DNA of 64,000 nucleotides, from assembly GCF_004791165.1 (NCBI RefSeq), contig NZ_SRUZ01000003.1, positions 372,001 to 436,000 of the forward strand. The letters are read 5' to 3'. The DNA comes from Mesorhizobium sp. M8A.F.Ca.ET.218.01.1.1 (GTDB taxonomy: Bacteria; Pseudomonadota; Alphaproteobacteria; Rhizobiales; Rhizobiaceae). Each line of letters begins with the position of its first letter. Position 1 is the stretch's first letter. Shown in pieces: positions 26,877 through 35,513 of this stretch. The notes under the pieces are model-generated. The model was given only the letters and a program-made list of their open reading frames with translations. It made no database searches and had not been told where the DNA came from. A program made the translations under genes and the position numbers.

Positions 26877-27650
26877 TCACCCTGCCGTATAGCCGCCGTC
26901 GATGGCAAAGATCGCGCCGCTGGTCCAGGCGGCCTCGTCGCTGGCAAGATAGACCGCCATCCCGGCGAGGTCGTCAGGGCGGCCGATGCGGCCCAGCGGA
27001 TAGCTGCGCTCGACATAGGCTTTCAGCTCCGCCTTTGCCTCGACCGGCAGGTTGTCGACGGTCTTGCGCCGCATGGCCGTGTCGACCGTGCCGGGCGCGA
27101 TGGCGTTGACGCGGATGCCGCGCGGGCCAAGTTCGAAGGCGAGCGATTTGGTCAGCGAATTCAGCGCGCCCTTGGACAGGGAGTAGAGGCTGGACGGACG
27201 CTTCGGGATCATCTTGTCGGCGAAGTAGGACGAGATGTTGATGACGGATGCGCCGGTGCCGAAATGCTGCAGCAGCCCCTGTGTGAGGAAGAAGGCCGCC
27301 GACACATTGAGCGCGAAGGAGTGCTGGAACTGCGCCTCGCTGACGGTCTCGAATGGCACGAGATAGGCAACACCGGCATTGTTGACGAGAACGTCGAGCG
27401 GCCGGCCGGAAGCTTTCGCGTGCTCGACCGCCGCTGCTATGCCGGGGCTGGTGGCGAGATCGGCCGACAATGTCTCAACGGTGCCGACCGGGCCGGAAGC
27501 CGTCAGCTTCTGGCGAGCGGCTTCGAGCTTGCCCGCGTCGCGGCCGACGATCAGCACATCGGCGCCCTCGCGCAGGAATGCCTCGGCGATCGCCAGGCCG
27601 ATGCCGTCCGATCCACCGGTGATCAACGCCCGCTTGCCGTGAAGCCTCAT
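26877..27650 (-). CDS. Short-chain dehydrogenase/reductase (SDR)
   Basis: A 257-residue classical SDR. The cofactor motif is TGGSDGIG near residue 11, then NNAG (LVNNAGVAYL), the catalytic Ser in NISSYF and YxxxK (YSLSK), and RVNAIAPGTVDT after it. It ends GAIFAIDGGYTAG, the usual C-terminal cofactor strand. It should oxidise or reduce a hydroxyl/keto group using NAD(P); substrate unknown. GAGGTGAGC precedes the ATG. It lies 109 bp downstream of the BetI-like regulator gene, same strand, and could be co-transcribed. Confidence 0.88.
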   Translation of the reverse strand: MRLHGKRALITGGSDGIGLAIAEAFLREGADVLIVGRDAGKLEAARQKLTASGPVGTVETLSADLATSPGIAAAVEHAKASGRPLDVLVNNAGVAYLVPFETVSEAQFQHSFALNVSAAFFLTQGLLQHFGTGASVINISSYFADKMIPKRPSSLYSLSKGALNSLTKSLAFELGPRGIRVNAIAPGTVDTAMRRKTVDNLPVEAKAELKAYVERSYPLGRIGRPDDLAGMAVYLASDEAAWTSGAIFAIDGGYTAG

Positions 27651-27759
27651 CGCTCACCTCACCATGTGCTTGGCATCAAACAGAGGGATCGCACCGCATG
27701 TGCGCGACGGGGTCAAGCCATCAGGCTATCCCAGGGTATGAACTTCGGCAGCCGACTGC

Positions 27760-28398
27760 TCACGCGCGGGCGGTCGAGCGATCCCGAGTGGCCAGCCGCG
27801 CGGCGACATAGTTCTTAACCTGCCGGATCGCCTGTTCGCGCGAGACGCTGCCTGGCTGCAGGCCGAGGCGAAGCCAAAGTCCGTCGATCAAGGCCGTGAC
27901 GCCAAGCGCGATGTCGTCGGCCTCGCTGGGTGAGGCGAGGCCGCGCAGGCCGGACAACAGGTTCGATCGCATGCGCCCGTGGATCACCTTCTGGATGCGC
28001 GCCAGCTTTTCATCGCGCGGCACCTCGGCGCAGAGCGAAAGCCAGGCATGGCAAAGAGGCGGCAGGAAGAGATGCTCCTCGAAATTGCCCTCGATCACCG
28101 CATCCAGGCGTTCCATCGACGTCCGTGCCTGGCGAAGCCTTGCGACCACCGCGTCGCCCAGGACCGCGTTGGCCTCGCGCATGGCGTGCTCGAACAGTTC
28201 CTGCTTGTTGCGGAAGTAGTGCAGCACGATGCCTTTGGAGGCACCGGCCTGGGCGGCGACCTTTTCCAGCGTGGCCCCAGCAATGCCTTCGCGCTCCAGA
28301 ACCGCGAAGGCCGCCTGCCGCAATTCCTTGCGGCGTATGTCGCCGAGGCGCTTCAGTTTCACGGGATCGTTCCATGCATCACGAATCCACGTTGACAT
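27760..28398 (-). CDS. TetR-family regulator, BetI-like
   Basis: A 212-residue TetR regulator. The helix-turn-helix is ATLEKVAAQAGASKGIVLHYF (about 42-62). The C-terminal domain fits the BetI_C pattern (LCHAWLSLCAEVPRDEKLARIQ, then ALIDGLWLRLGL). BetI responds to choline in other bacteria. It is divergent from a choline-binding protein gene with a BetI-like operator between, so it likely represses choline uptake and itself. It is short of proof as true BetI because no betAB genes are in the window. Confidence 0.82.
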   Translation of the reverse strand: MSTWIRDAWNDPVKLKRLGDIRRKELRQAAFAVLEREGIAGATLEKVAAQAGASKGIVLHYFRNKQELFEHAMREANAVLGDAVVARLRQARTSMERLDAVIEGNFEEHLFLPPLCHAWLSLCAEVPRDEKLARIQKVIHGRMRSNLLSGLRGLASPSEADDIALGVTALIDGLWLRLGLQPGSVSREQAIRQVKNYVAARLATRDRSTARA

Positions 28399-28420
28399 TT
28401 TCGTCCCGCGAGATCAATCA

Positions 28421-28456
28421 TTGACCAGTGGGACAATAAAAAGACCGATTGGTCAA
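28421..28456. promoter_or_regulatory. BetI/TetR-type operator between regulator and choX
   Basis: TTGACCA (28421-28427) and TGGTCAA (28450-28456) form an inverted repeat. The right part also contains GACC-GATT-GGTC (28444-28455), a compact palindrome close to known BetI sites. It lies 23 bp from both start codons, covering both promoters. Confidence 0.65.
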
Positions 28457-28478
28457 TTTGAGCAATGAGGAGAACGGA

Positions 28479-29417
28479 ATGTTGCGCATCCTTGCAAACG
28501 GAGCCTGTCTTGCCGCGCTGGCCCTGGCCTCGCAGGCGGCCCAGGCGGTGGACGCCGAGCAATGCCGCGTGGTCCGCATGGCCGAGCCCGGCTGGAACGA
28601 TCTCGCTTTCACCACGGGTGTGGGCAATGTGCTTCTGCAAGCGCTGGGCTATCAGCCACAGAGCGAGGTGCTCGGCATCAACGTCATCTACGAAGGCATG
28701 AAGAACCGCGATCTCGACCTGTTCCTGGGCTACTGGGACCCGGCGATGGTCACCTACTACGAGCCTTACAAGAAGGACGGCTCGATCGAGAATGTGCGCG
28801 TCAATCTCGTCGGCGCCAAATACACGTTTGCCGTACCGACCTATGTCTGGGAGGCGGGGGTCAAGGACGTCTCCGACCTGCACAAGTTCGCCGACAAGTT
28901 CGGCAAGAAGATGTACGGCATCGAGCCCGGCTCCAACCAGCTGATGATGGATGCCATCGCCGATCCGGCTTTTGGCCTCGATGGCTGGCACGTGGTCGAG
29001 TCCAGCGAAGCCGGCATGCTGTCGGAGGTCGGCTACGAGATCAAGGAGAAGCAGTTCATCGTCTTCCAGGGTTGGGCGCCGCATCCCATGAACACCATGT
29101 ACGACTTCAAGTATCTGACCGGCGGCGACAAATTCTTCGGCCCGAATTTCGGCGCCGCGACGGTGACGACGCAGGTCCGCAAGGGCTACCTGCAGGAATG
29201 TCCGAACGTGGCGCGGCTCCTCGGAAATCTCGTCTTCGACATCGACTTCGAGAATGTCGGCATGGGCTACCTCATCAATGACGGCATGAAGCCGGAGGAC
29301 GGGGCGCTGAAGGCGATCACGCTGAACAAGAACCGCCTCGATGCCTGGCTCGCCGGTGTCACCACTTTCGATGGCAAGCCTGGTCTTGCCGCCGTCAAGG
29401 AAAAGCTCGGCCTGTGA
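28479..29417 (+). CDS. Choline/betaine ABC substrate-binding protein (ChoX-like)
   Basis: A 312-residue periplasmic protein with signal peptide ending SQAAQAVDA. The ligand-binding pieces of ChoX are present: EPGWND (W39), GYWDPAM (W86), Y115/Y122 in AKYTFAVPTY, and FQGWAPHPMN, whose aromatic residues form the cage for the trimethylammonium group of choline. GAGGAGAACGG precedes the ATG at 28479. The partner permease (ChoW) and ATPase (ChoV) genes are not here; instead an alpha/beta hydrolase gene overlaps its stop codon. It is probably induced by choline through the divergent BetI-like regulator. Confidence 0.88.
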   Translation: MLRILANGACLAALALASQAAQAVDAEQCRVVRMAEPGWNDLAFTTGVGNVLLQALGYQPQSEVLGINVIYEGMKNRDLDLFLGYWDPAMVTYYEPYKKDGSIENVRVNLVGAKYTFAVPTYVWEAGVKDVSDLHKFADKFGKKMYGIEPGSNQLMMDAIADPAFGLDGWHVVESSEAGMLSEVGYEIKEKQFIVFQGWAPHPMNTMYDFKYLTGGDKFFGPNFGAATVTTQVRKGYLQECPNVARLLGNLVFDIDFENVGMGYLINDGMKPEDGALKAITLNKNRLDAWLAGVTTFDGKPGLAAVKEKLGL

Positions 29418-30247
29418 GACTGCCGGACGCCTTGCCCGTTGCCGAGGTGGAACAGGACGCCTGGGCCGCCCGCAAGCAATGGGTCCACACGGGCGATCTC
29501 GACATCGCCTATGTCGAGATCGCCGGCGCCGGGCCGCCGCTGTTGCTGATTCATGGTTTCACGGACACCAGCCGCAGCTTTTCACTGCTGGCGCCGCATC
29601 TGGCCGGCCGCCGGCTGATCATGCCCGACTTGCGTGGCCATGGTGCCTCGCAAGCGGGCGACGGCTGCCGCGTCGCGGATTTCGCCGAGGACATCGCCGG
29701 GTTGATCCGGCACCTGCGGCTGGAAAGGCCTGTCGTCGTCGGTCATTCCCTGGGCGGCATGGTGGCGATTGCGTTGGCCGCTTGGCATCCGGGCCTGATC
29801 GGTGGCCTGGTCGTGCTGGCCAGCGCGTTGAAGCCCGGCTTCACGCCGGACCATCCATTGCCGGCCGGCATCCGGGCCTTGCGCGACCCGATATCGGCAA
29901 CCGATCCGTTCTTTGCCTGGTGGCATGCATGTGGGGCCTCGGTACCGCAGCCGTTTCTCGCCGGCCTGGCGAAGGAAGCTTCCGCCATGCCGGCGGCCCG
30001 CTGGCGCGGCATTCTCGATGAAGTCCGCATGACCGACCTGGCAGCCGAGGCACGGGCGGTGCGGGTCCGGACGCTGATCATCGCCGGTGCCCGCGACCCG
30101 CTTTTCGGCGAGGCGCACCAGCAGGCTTTGGCCGAGGCGCTGACCGGATCCCGTCTCGTGTGGGCGCAAAATTGCGGTCACAATCCGCACTGGGAGGACC
30201 CGGCCTTTGTCGCCTCGGCGATCGCGGAAATGTTGACCGGCCGCTGA
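29414..30247 (+). CDS. Alpha/beta hydrolase coupled to choX
   Basis: A 277-residue cytoplasmic hydrolase. HGFTDTSRSF is the oxyanion loop, GHSLGG carries the nucleophile S112, GARDPLFG the likely acid and CGHNPHWEDP the catalytic His, a complete triad. It starts with GTG at 29414, which overlaps the choX stop (GTGA), so it is translationally coupled to the choline-binding protein. That context suggests an ester of choline or a related compound as substrate, which is inference. Other hydrolases of this family act on many esters and lactones. Confidence 0.84.
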   Translation: MRLPDALPVAEVEQDAWAARKQWVHTGDLDIAYVEIAGAGPPLLLIHGFTDTSRSFSLLAPHLAGRRLIMPDLRGHGASQAGDGCRVADFAEDIAGLIRHLRLERPVVVGHSLGGMVAIALAAWHPGLIGGLVVLASALKPGFTPDHPLPAGIRALRDPISATDPFFAWWHACGASVPQPFLAGLAKEASAMPAARWRGILDEVRMTDLAAEARAVRVRTLIIAGARDPLFGEAHQQALAEALTGSRLVWAQNCGHNPHWEDPAFVASAIAEMLTGR

Positions 30248-31015
30248 TCATCTCAACAGCGATCGGGCCGTGGGCACCAGCCACAACGTCTCTGCCGGCT
30301 TTGTGCCGACGGCTTGCATGCTCTGAATGAGCGCCCGCCACGCCGACGAAGCGGCGAGGCTATGGTTGGCATGGGCATCGGCGTCGTGGAAGCCGGTAAC
30401 GGCGACGAAGACGTTTTCTCCGGCGCGCACGGGAAGCCGCGGGAACGTGTTTGCGGCCGGCTCCGTCACGAAGGCGCCGAGCAGACGCGCGCCGGTTTGG
30501 GCAAGCCGCGCAACCATCTCCGCCCGGAAGCGCCCGGCGACATCGGCCCCGGTGCCCGGCCGCAAATGATGAATCGAAATCTCAACCAGACCGGGCAACC
30601 CATTCCGATCGCTTGTGCTTTTGGCCGCCGATGGCCGGCGCAGCCCCGACAGATCGAAGCCGGCATCCGGCCACGCCGGTCGCAGCAGCAACACATCGTC
30701 GGAATCGATCATCGTCGCATTGGCGGCATCGCGGTGTGCGGCCCATACAGGGCCGTCATAGAACGCGCCCAGAGCGTCCTTGCGGGCATCCATGCTGTCG
30801 AAGCCGCGCATCCAGACGAACATGTCGGGGCGGTCCAGGTCACGGAATTGGCCGATGATGGTCATCCCCGCGTCTTCCTGGTTTTCGATGAACTCCGTGT
30901 CGAAGATCTCGATCAACGTTTCGCGCCGGCCGGGCTTCAACGTGTACTGGCGCAATTCGACGATCGGCGAGGCGAGCGCCACCGGCTTCGGCGTGGCATT
31001 CGGGGTCGGGTTCAT
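30248..31015 (-). CDS. NIPSNAP-family protein
   Basis: A 255-residue protein made of two ferredoxin-like NIPSNAP repeats. The first begins IVELRQYTLKPGRRETLIEIF and has DMFVWMRGFDSMDARKDAL; the second begins LVEISIHHLRPG and ends VAVTGFHDADAHANH. NIPSNAP proteins are soluble dimeric alpha-beta barrel proteins of unclear function. GGAGAACGCC precedes the ATG at 31015. It is divergent from a TetR gene with a perfect palindrome in the 81-bp gap. Confidence 0.82.
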   Translation of the reverse strand: MNPTPNATPKPVALASPIVELRQYTLKPGRRETLIEIFDTEFIENQEDAGMTIIGQFRDLDRPDMFVWMRGFDSMDARKDALGAFYDGPVWAAHRDAANATMIDSDDVLLLRPAWPDAGFDLSGLRRPSAAKSTSDRNGLPGLVEISIHHLRPGTGADVAGRFRAEMVARLAQTGARLLGAFVTEPAANTFPRLPVRAGENVFVAVTGFHDADAHANHSLAASSAWRALIQSMQAVGTKPAETLWLVPTARSLLR

Positions 31016-31043
31016 CCGGCGTTCTCCAAACAGGTTGATCACC

Positions 31044-31057
31044 CTGTTTATAAACAG
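31044..31057. promoter_or_regulatory. Perfect palindromic operator, NIPSNAP/TetR gap
   Basis: CTGTTTATAAACAG is a perfect 14-bp palindrome between the NIPSNAP start (31015) and the TetR start (31097). Half-site-like copies flank it (AAACAGG at 31028, CCTGTTTT at 31067). Confidence 0.7.
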
Positions 31058-31096
31058 ACCGGTTGCCCTGTTTTGTCAACATGCTATCCTTCGAGA

Positions 31097-31792
31097 ATGT
31101 CAGCAGAGCTCAACATCCGGCCAAGGCGAGCCCGAAGCAAACGCATCAACGACCCTGAGGGCATGCGCCGGAAAGTGCTCGACGTCGCCGAAGACGCGTT
31201 TCAGGCACGCGGCTATCATGCTTCCAGCCTCGGCGACCTGATGGCGGCGGCAGGCGTCAGCGCCGGCGCGCTGCATCATCATTTCCCGACGAAGAAGGCG
31301 CTGGCGCTGGCGGTCATCGACGAGCGTGTGGCGGCGGCGGTCGAGGAGACGTGGATCGCCCCGGTGCAAGCGGCGGCTTCGGCGCGTGATGGCGTGCGTC
31401 AGGTGTTCGAAGCCGTGGCGGCGGAACTGGAACGGCAAGGTTTCGTGCGCGGCTGCCCGCTCAACAATCTGGCGCATGAGCTCTCGCTCGCCGATCCCGA
31501 GTTCCGGATTGCGCTTGCCGGCATCTTCGCTGCATGGCGCCAGGCGATCGCCGACAAGATCAGCGCCGACCAGCAGGAGGGCAGAGAGCAAGGCACGGAC
31601 CCCCGGCAGTTTGCGATGGTTGCCGTCGCCGCCTATTCCGGTGCCATGTCGATGGCCAAGGCAGCGCAGGACGCCAGCCCGTTGCGCGATTGCCTTGCGG
31701 CGTTCGAGAGCGCCGCGCAAGCGGCATCATCGCAGGGCGATCCGGGGGCGAGGCGACGTCGCAGGGTGCTGCGGCGGTACGGCGGCATTTGA
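31097..31792 (+). CDS. TetR-family transcriptional regulator
   Basis: A 231-residue TetR regulator. The helix-turn-helix reads SLGDLMAAAGVSAGALHHHF. A basic N-terminal arm (RPRRARSKRIN) and a basic C-terminal tail ending RRRRRVLRRYGGI are unusual. The ligand domain contains FVRGCPLNNLAHELS, like the YxaF/LmrA-type group (a shared GCPLNN motif). It probably represses itself and the divergent NIPSNAP gene through the 14-bp palindrome. Confidence 0.85.
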   Translation: MSAELNIRPRRARSKRINDPEGMRRKVLDVAEDAFQARGYHASSLGDLMAAAGVSAGALHHHFPTKKALALAVIDERVAAAVEETWIAPVQAAASARDGVRQVFEAVAAELERQGFVRGCPLNNLAHELSLADPEFRIALAGIFAAWRQAIADKISADQQEGREQGTDPRQFAMVAVAAYSGAMSMAKAAQDASPLRDCLAAFESAAQAASSQGDPGARRRRRVLRRYGGI

Positions 31793-31854
31793 GGCAGGCT
31801 ACAGCCCGGCTTTGCGGCGATGCCGCGGCGAGCGCGGACAGCCGGTTCCTAGAT

Positions 31855-32328
31855 CTAGTCGGCCAAAGGCTTGATCGTCTCGTAGCCGTTCACTGATTCC
31901 GCGCTGGTGCCTTCATCGTAGCGCCGGGCGAGAGCGGCCTGCAGATCGGGTGAATAGAGTGCCGTGAAGGCGCCGAGTGTCTCTCCGGCTCCGTCCTTGA
32001 AGGTCTCCCCGACGGCGAGCACATTGTATTTGCAGTCGCCCAGGCTGAACGTCTCCTTGCCCTTGACGGCCAGCGTCAGTGTCTTGGTGGCCTTTGGCTG
32101 CTTGCTGGGCGACAGCTCGACGAACTCGATCGTGCTCTTGGCTCCCGCCTTGAGCGGAAACAGTTTTCGCAGATCGGCAAACGGGATCATTGCCAGCCGA
32201 CCGGTCTCGCTGTCGCGAAAAACCTCGATGGCGGCTCTTTCATGCGGCGATCGCCGTGGCGAGGACTGAACTTTACTGCCGCCCGCCCTCCATGCTGAAA
32301 TCCCGATGATGAATCGCCCTTCCTCCAT
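31855..32328 (-). CDS. Hypothetical protein, start uncertain
   Basis: About 157 residues, without membrane segments. The better-looking part begins near RAAIEVFRDSETGRLAMIPF and continues with charged, beta-rich sequence to SVNGYETIKPLAD. I do not recognise the family. The ATG at 32328 would overlap the divergent phosphoesterase gene by about 20 bases; an internal ATG (AMIPFADL) is an alternative, and a signal peptide expected of such a protein is absent, so the gene may be truncated at its 5' end. Confidence 0.5.
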   Translation of the reverse strand: MEEGRFIIGISAWRAGGSKVQSSPRRSPHERAAIEVFRDSETGRLAMIPFADLRKLFPLKAGAKSTIEFVELSPSKQPKATKTLTLAVKGKETFSLGDCKYNVLAVGETFKDGAGETLGAFTALYSPDLQAALARRYDEGTSAESVNGYETIKPLAD

Positions 32329-33439
32329 ATTGCTCTCGCGCCGTGGGTTTCTGCTACAGGCCGCCGGTCTTGCCACGGCCGGTGCGCTTTCACGCCCGGC
32401 GTTCGGTCAGACCGGGCAGCGCATCCAGCCTGTCGACGCCACCTTCCTGTTCGTCGCCGATGTCCATGCCTGCCGCATGGCGAGCGGCTTGAGCCCCAAT
32501 TGCCAGCTGGAAGGCAAGACGGACGCGGCGCTGCTGCGCGACGTCGCGGCGTTGAACGCCATCGGTGACAAGGAGTGGCCGGCCGAGATCAACGCCATCG
32601 CCACCGGCCTGCGGCCTGCCGGTAGCCGCATCGGCACGCCGCTCGGCCTTGTCGTCGGCGGTGACATCACCGACGATGGCGGCGGCCAGATCACCGAGCC
32701 CAGCGAAGGCACCCAACTCCTGCAGTTCAGCCAGCGCTATCAGCAAGGCATGGGCCCCGACCGCGTGCATGTTGCGGTTTATGTCGGCCTCGGCAATCAC
32801 GACCTCGACCAGAACGGGCCGCCGCACCATGTCGACTGGTACCGGCGCGAAATGCGCGACTATGTCGAGGTCAATCATCGCGCCGGCGTGTTCTTCAAGC
32901 CGCCGGTGCCGGCCACCAGCTACGATGTCGACACCGACTGCTATTCATGGGACTGGGGCGGCCTGCATCTGGTGCAGACCCATCGCTTCGCCGGCGACAC
33001 CGGCCATGGCGCCGACAACGGCCTGCCTTGGCTCAGGCAGGACCTGGCGACCTATGCCGCCGACGGCCGCCCGGTCATCCTGTTCCAGCACTATGGCTGG
33101 GATATTTTTTCGACGGAGCGGTGGGACCCCGCCAGGAGGGCGTTTGACGACGAAGGCAAGGGAGCGTCGCATTGGTGGAGCGATGCGGACCGCCAGGCAT
33201 TGCTGGCGGCCCTGAAGGGCTACAACGTTATCGCCATCTTCCACGGTCATCAGCACGAGGTGCCGATGATCTATCAACGCGACGGCCTCGATCTCTTCAA
33301 GCCGAAAGCGGCCTATATGGGTGGCTTCGCTCTGGCGCGTGTCACCGACGACAGTCTGGACGTCGTGTTGGGTGAAGCCAGCGACGATCATGGCGATGTG
33401 ATTTTCACCAACGCCTTCAGCAAATCGCTGAAGACGTGA
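32306..33439 (+). CDS. Tat-exported metallophosphoesterase
   Basis: A 377-residue protein with a twin-arginine signal (LLSRRGFLLQAAGLATAG) for folded export to the periplasm. Calcineurin-like metal motifs appear in order: ADVHA (D52, H54), VVGGDITDDG, GLGNHDLD, then QHYGWD and HGHQHE near the C-terminus. It should cleave a phosphomono- or diester using two metal ions. Substrate unknown. A start three bases downstream (MNRPSS) is equally possible. It overlaps the 5' end of the divergent hypothetical gene. Confidence 0.84.
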   Translation: MMNRPSSILLSRRGFLLQAAGLATAGALSRPAFGQTGQRIQPVDATFLFVADVHACRMASGLSPNCQLEGKTDAALLRDVAALNAIGDKEWPAEINAIATGLRPAGSRIGTPLGLVVGGDITDDGGGQITEPSEGTQLLQFSQRYQQGMGPDRVHVAVYVGLGNHDLDQNGPPHHVDWYRREMRDYVEVNHRAGVFFKPPVPATSYDVDTDCYSWDWGGLHLVQTHRFAGDTGHGADNGLPWLRQDLATYAADGRPVILFQHYGWDIFSTERWDPARRAFDDEGKGASHWWSDADRQALLAALKGYNVIAIFHGHQHEVPMIYQRDGLDLFKPKAAYMGGFALARVTDDSLDVVLGEASDDHGDVIFTNAFSKSLKT

Positions 33440-33463
33440 AAAGGGCCGCTCGACGCGGCCCTT
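33440..33463 (-). terminator. Shared terminator between phosphoesterase and CsbD genes
   Basis: A 9-bp stem (AAGGGCCGC and GCGGCCCTT, 33441-33463) with loop TCGAC. On the minus strand it ends in TTTT, suiting the csbD gene; on the plus strand there is no T run. Confidence 0.65.
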
Positions 33464-33472
33464 CCACAGCGA

Positions 33473-33652
33473 TCAGAACGATTTCTTGACCTTGTCCTTC
33501 ACGTCGCCATAGGCCTTCTGCACCTTGCCGGTGGCCTTGTCGGCCATCCCTTCGGCCTGTGTCTGCCTGTTGCCGGTCGCTTTGCCGGCAGCCTGCTTGA
33601 TCGAGCCTTTCACCTGCTTGGCGACGCCGGCCACCTGATCCTTGTTCACCAT
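33473..33652 (-). CDS. CsbD-family stress protein
   Basis: A 59-residue hydrophilic protein of the CsbD family: MVNKDQVAGVAKQVKGSIKQ, then KATGNRQTQAEGMADKATGK and a Lys-rich end. Family members are abundant under general stress and in stationary phase; mechanism unknown. AGGAG lies ten bases before the ATG at 33652, which decides against an upstream in-frame ATG. Confidence 0.88.
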   Translation of the reverse strand: MVNKDQVAGVAKQVKGSIKQAAGKATGNRQTQAEGMADKATGKVQKAYGDVKDKVKKSF

Positions 33653-33815
33653 TTTTCGCATCTCCTGGTTCGCCTGGGCAAACGAGCCGGCACGGTTTCG
33701 GTTCCAGCAGCCGCTGCTTGGGTCGGCAAGACAGGTGCCTTTCGGCGGCCGGGTCGGCAGGCTAGGGTGCCGGCCAGCGCACTCCGCAAGAAGCAACACC
33801 GCCAAAGGGGGACAG

Positions 33816-34469
33816 ATGTCGGAATTCACGCTTTATATCGGCAACAAGTGCTTTTCATCCTGGTCGCTCAGGCCCTGGGTGGCGATGCGGCACCTGGAGA
33901 TACCATTCGAGGAGGGATTCGTGCGGCTGCGCACGCCGGAAACCGCGGCCAACCTGGCGAAAGTGTCGCCGACCGGTCAGGTGCCCGTCCTGAATCACAA
34001 GGGAAGGATCGTCTGGGAAACCCTTGCCATCCTTGAATATCTCGCCGACCTCTTTCCGGAGAAAGAACTCTGGCCGGCCGATATCGGCGCCCGGGCGCTG
34101 GCGCGTTCGGCGGCGACCGAGATGCATTCCGGGTTTCGCGAAGTCCGCTATGGCTGGCCGATGAACTTGCGCCGGCCCAAGGGGCACAAGTCGCTCGACG
34201 CCGAGGGCGAGATCCAACGTGCCCGCATCGAGGCGCTGTGGCGCGAGTGCCGTGAGAAACACGGCAAGGACGGCCCGTTTCTGTTCGGCCATTTCACCGC
34301 GGCCGATGCCATGTACGCGTCCGTCGTCACCCGTTTCGACACCTATGGCGGCGATCTGGCGCCCGACACCAAGGCTTATGTCGACGCGGTTCTGGCAACG
34401 CCGGCCATGCGCCAATGGTATGCCGACGCAGCCAGGGAGACATGGCCGGAGCCGGGGCCGGACGAATAG
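33816..34469 (+). CDS. Glutathione S-transferase family protein
   Basis: A 217-residue cytosolic protein with an N-terminal thioredoxin-like domain (LYIGNKCFSSWSLRPW; a Ser of CFSSWS is a candidate for activating glutathione) and the glutathione-binding QVPVLNHKG and WETLAILEYLAD. The C-terminal helical domain begins about residue 90. It resembles zeta-like or unclassified bacterial GSTs. The ATG at 33816 begins MSEFTLYIGN; the longer open frame upstream runs through the csbD promoter. Confidence 0.86.
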   Translation: MSEFTLYIGNKCFSSWSLRPWVAMRHLEIPFEEGFVRLRTPETAANLAKVSPTGQVPVLNHKGRIVWETLAILEYLADLFPEKELWPADIGARALARSAATEMHSGFREVRYGWPMNLRRPKGHKSLDAEGEIQRARIEALWRECREKHGKDGPFLFGHFTAADAMYASVVTRFDTYGGDLAPDTKAYVDAVLATPAMRQWYADAARETWPEPGPDE

Positions 34470-34735
34470 GGCCTATCTGCGAAGCGGCCTTCCCCAGGGA
34501 TCGGGATCGACCACTTGAGACGTTTTCATCTGGCGGATTTTCGGCTCGATGGCGCAACATTTGACAGGCGTCCGAAACACGCGTAGAAGAAATTCGTCGA
34601 TATTTGTTTGACTGACTTTTGTTATCCGCGCTTTCGAGCGCGCCTTTGACGAACTTCCCACATCAAAAATCGAGACAAACGACGTTGTGCATCCGCACGG
34701 CGGCGAACGAATATTTGCCATGGAAAGGGTTCGTC

Positions 34736-34945
34736 ATGAGCACCGGCACAGTTAAGTGGTTCAACGCCACCAAAGGTTTTGGTTTTATTCAGCCTGACGA
34801 CGGCTCCGCCGACGTTTTTGTCCACATCTCGGCCGTGGAACGCGCCGGCATGCGCGACATCGTCGAGGGCCAGAAGCTCGGCTACGAGATGGTCCGCGAC
34901 AACAAGTCGGGCAAGATGTCCGCCGACCAGTTGAAGGCGGCGTGA
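34736..34945 (+). CDS. Cold-shock protein (CspA family)
   Basis: A 69-residue single-stranded nucleic acid-binding protein. It has RNP1 KGFGFI and RNP2 VFVHI in the order [21 protein letters not shown] then [13 protein letters not shown]. It should act as an RNA chaperone. About 260 bp of gene-free, relatively AT-rich sequence precedes it, fitting the long leader of cold-shock messages. A terminator follows at 35102. Confidence 0.95.
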   Translation: MSTGTVKWFNATKGFGFIQPDDGSADVFVHISAVERAGMRDIVEGQKLGYEMVRDNKSGKMSADQLKAA

Positions 34946-35288
34946 AGTAAGAATTCAGCCGTCCCGGTGACCACGGATGTACTGGCACTGGTGAACGGCG
35001 AATTCGGGCGCATTGCCACGGGAAACCTGAGTTTCCAAGGTTTGTGCTGCCCATCAGGAGCCAGCTTGTGCATCCAGTTGGATGCGCGGCGGCTCCCAGG
35101 GAAGGTCAGGCGGTGCCTGGCCTTTTTCATTTTACGCTTGTTGCCGCCGAAAATGCGCTGCGCATTGGGCTGAACGTGCTAAGGGACGCTGCAGCATTCT
35201 GAATCCGCTGCCGCATCGCTTTGTACTGGTCCCGACCGAAGACCCGGTCTCGCCCTATCGGTACCAGGCTCCTGACAGGAGAAAGATC
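34946..35288. other. Gene-free 343-bp region after the cold-shock gene
   Basis: Contains the terminator at 35102-35127 and a GC-rich palindrome TGCATCC-AGT-TGGATGCG just before it. No coding potential on either strand. The last 80 bases hold the promoter and leader of the small-protein operon that starts with TTG at 35289. Confidence 0.55.
35102..35127 (+). terminator. Rho-independent terminator of the cold-shock gene
   Basis: A 10-bp stem (AAGGTCAGGC and GCCTGGCCTT, one G-U pair) with loop GGT, running into TTTTT. Confidence 0.75.
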
Positions 35289-35513
35289 TTGACCGCCCAT
35301 TCGCCAGCCGTCGACCCGGCCGTGTCGCTGTTCAGCAAGACGCAAACCCAGTCGATGTCGCTCAACCGCATCATTTCCGAACGGGATGCCGTCAGCGAAG
35401 CACGGGAAGCCAAGACCGCGCGCCTGCGCGAACTGCGGCTGGAGAAGGAGGCCGACGAGATGGCGGCCGCCGCCGCGCTCGCGGCGCTGCCGAAACGAGC
35501 CGGAAAACGCTGA
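35289..35513 (+). CDS. Small charged helical protein, TTG start
   Basis: A 74-residue protein, mostly helical, with many Arg and Glu (SERDAVSEAREAKTARLREL, then KEADEMAAAAALAALP) and a basic end KRAGKR. TTG is proposed as start because CAGGAGAAAG sits at the right distance; an internal ATG (MSLNRI) is an alternative. It overlaps the next gene as TGATG, so the two are co-translated. Family not recognised. Confidence 0.6.
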   Translation: MTAHSPAVDPAVSLFSKTQTQSMSLNRIISERDAVSEAREAKTARLRELRLEKEADEMAAAAALAALPKRAGKR

